Shown here: piece after piece, positions 32,106 to 32,230 of the stretch
Numbering within the stretch: position 1 is the stretch's first letter
Layout of the letters: each line of letters opens with the position of its first letter
Assembly: GCF_015209585.1 (NCBI RefSeq)
Contig: NZ_JADEYR010000022.1
Location: 1 to 32,230, forward strand
Reading direction: 5' to 3'
DNA: 32,230 bases
Source: Brachybacterium epidermidis
GTDB taxonomy: Bacteria > Actinomycetota > Actinomycetes > Actinomycetales > Dermabacteraceae
Made by a program: the position numbers and the translations under genes
Notes under the pieces: model-generated
Seen by the model: the letters and a program-made list of their open reading frames with translations, nothing else
The model's database searches: none
What the model was told of the DNA's origin: nothing

Positions 32106-32230
32106 TGGGCCCAGTAGTGGGTGACCAGACGCGCGAACTCGAGCTGCTGCGCCTCTGAGCGGGGGAGGCCGCCCTGGGTGCCGGGGTGCGGGAGCCCGAT
32201 CCCGATGTGCGCGTCCTCCCAGTCGATCCA
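32106..32230 (-). CDS. Fragment of a proline iminopeptidase-like alpha/beta hydrolase (chimeric contig end)
   Basis: Read on the minus strand from the window edge, the tail is fully open. It encodes WIDWEDAHIGIG, then 16 residues, then LEFARLVTHYWAH. The spaced WEDAH and FARLxTHYW pattern is what I recall from actinobacterial prolyl aminopeptidase (S33) proteins, just before the lid region. It belongs to another locus and has been joined to ettA. Only about 41 codons are present, both ends are missing and no active-site residue is visible. Confidence 0.5.

Noticed and set aside
32106..32158. C-terminus of a truncated EttA
   Set aside because: The plus-strand codons lack the Walker A lysine and any ABC motif, and the minus strand codes for a different protein; this is a join artefact.

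Overview
The window is about 32 kb of very GC-rich DNA, densely packed with genes, from an actinobacterium. The gene order and proteins fit Micrococcales, with a Dermabacteraceae/Brachybacterium-like organism most plausible; this is inferred from gene content alone. The actinobacterial markers are DUF3117, DUF3107, the AdnA/AdnB helicase-nuclease pair, UvrD2 with a C-terminal HRDC domain, and WhiB7 with an AT-hook. Several blocks match the gene order I know from Mycobacterium tuberculosis: dapE, LOG, DUF3117, O-methyltransferase, tatB, mrp and MgtE-like genes (Rv1202 to Rv1232 region), and DEAD helicase, DUF3107/TetR, adnAB, nudC, uvrD2, whiB7, DUF2342 and PDZ-Lon genes (Rv3194 to Rv3211 region). 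I see no phage, insertion sequence, CRISPR array, tRNA or rRNA.

Layout. 1-100 is adapter-like, non-biological sequence. 101-2156 (+): a dapE fragment, a LOG-family hydrolase, a small membrane protein and DUF3117, closed by a hairpin. 2195-3437: divergent O-methyltransferase (-) and tatB (+). 3499-8186 (-): a tightly coupled operon pepP, MgtE-like PRC/CBS protein, DUF1003 protein, mrp. 8224-9719 (+): PHP phosphoesterase and MarC, then a strong terminator. 9781-14174 (-): DEAD-box helicase, membrane metallophosphoesterase, DUF3107 protein, TetR regulator. 14275-20752 (+): adnA-adnB, coding the double-strand-break resection motor-nuclease. 20753-21700 (-): APH-type kinase. 21749-24846 (+): nudC and uvrD2. 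24847-25456 (+): whiB7 with a long leader that holds an A-tract promoter, a 33-codon upstream ORF and alternative hairpins. 25479-25637 (-): DUF5679 zinc-ribbon protein. 25638-26142: a gene-free, strongly structured stretch ending in DnaA-box-like sites. 26143-26730 (+): YgjP-type metallopeptidase. 26749-28879 (-): DUF2342 protein and a NUDIX hydrolase. 28960-30792 (+): PDZ-Lon protease and a HAD hydrolase. 31028 to the end (+): ettA, cut short by a chimeric contig end.

Two expression habits recur. Many first genes have an xAnnnT hexamer exactly 6-7 nt before the start codon, which fits leaderless transcripts. Most downstream genes start inside the previous stop codon (GTGA or ATGA overlaps).

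The assembly has defects. Single-base frameshifts break adnB, the DUF2342 gene, the HAD gene and probably the tail of the DUF1003 gene, and a short stretch of mrp looks miscalled. These look like sequence errors rather than true gene decay.

The most interesting biology is the whiB7 control region and the structured, DnaA-box-bearing intergenic region just beyond it.
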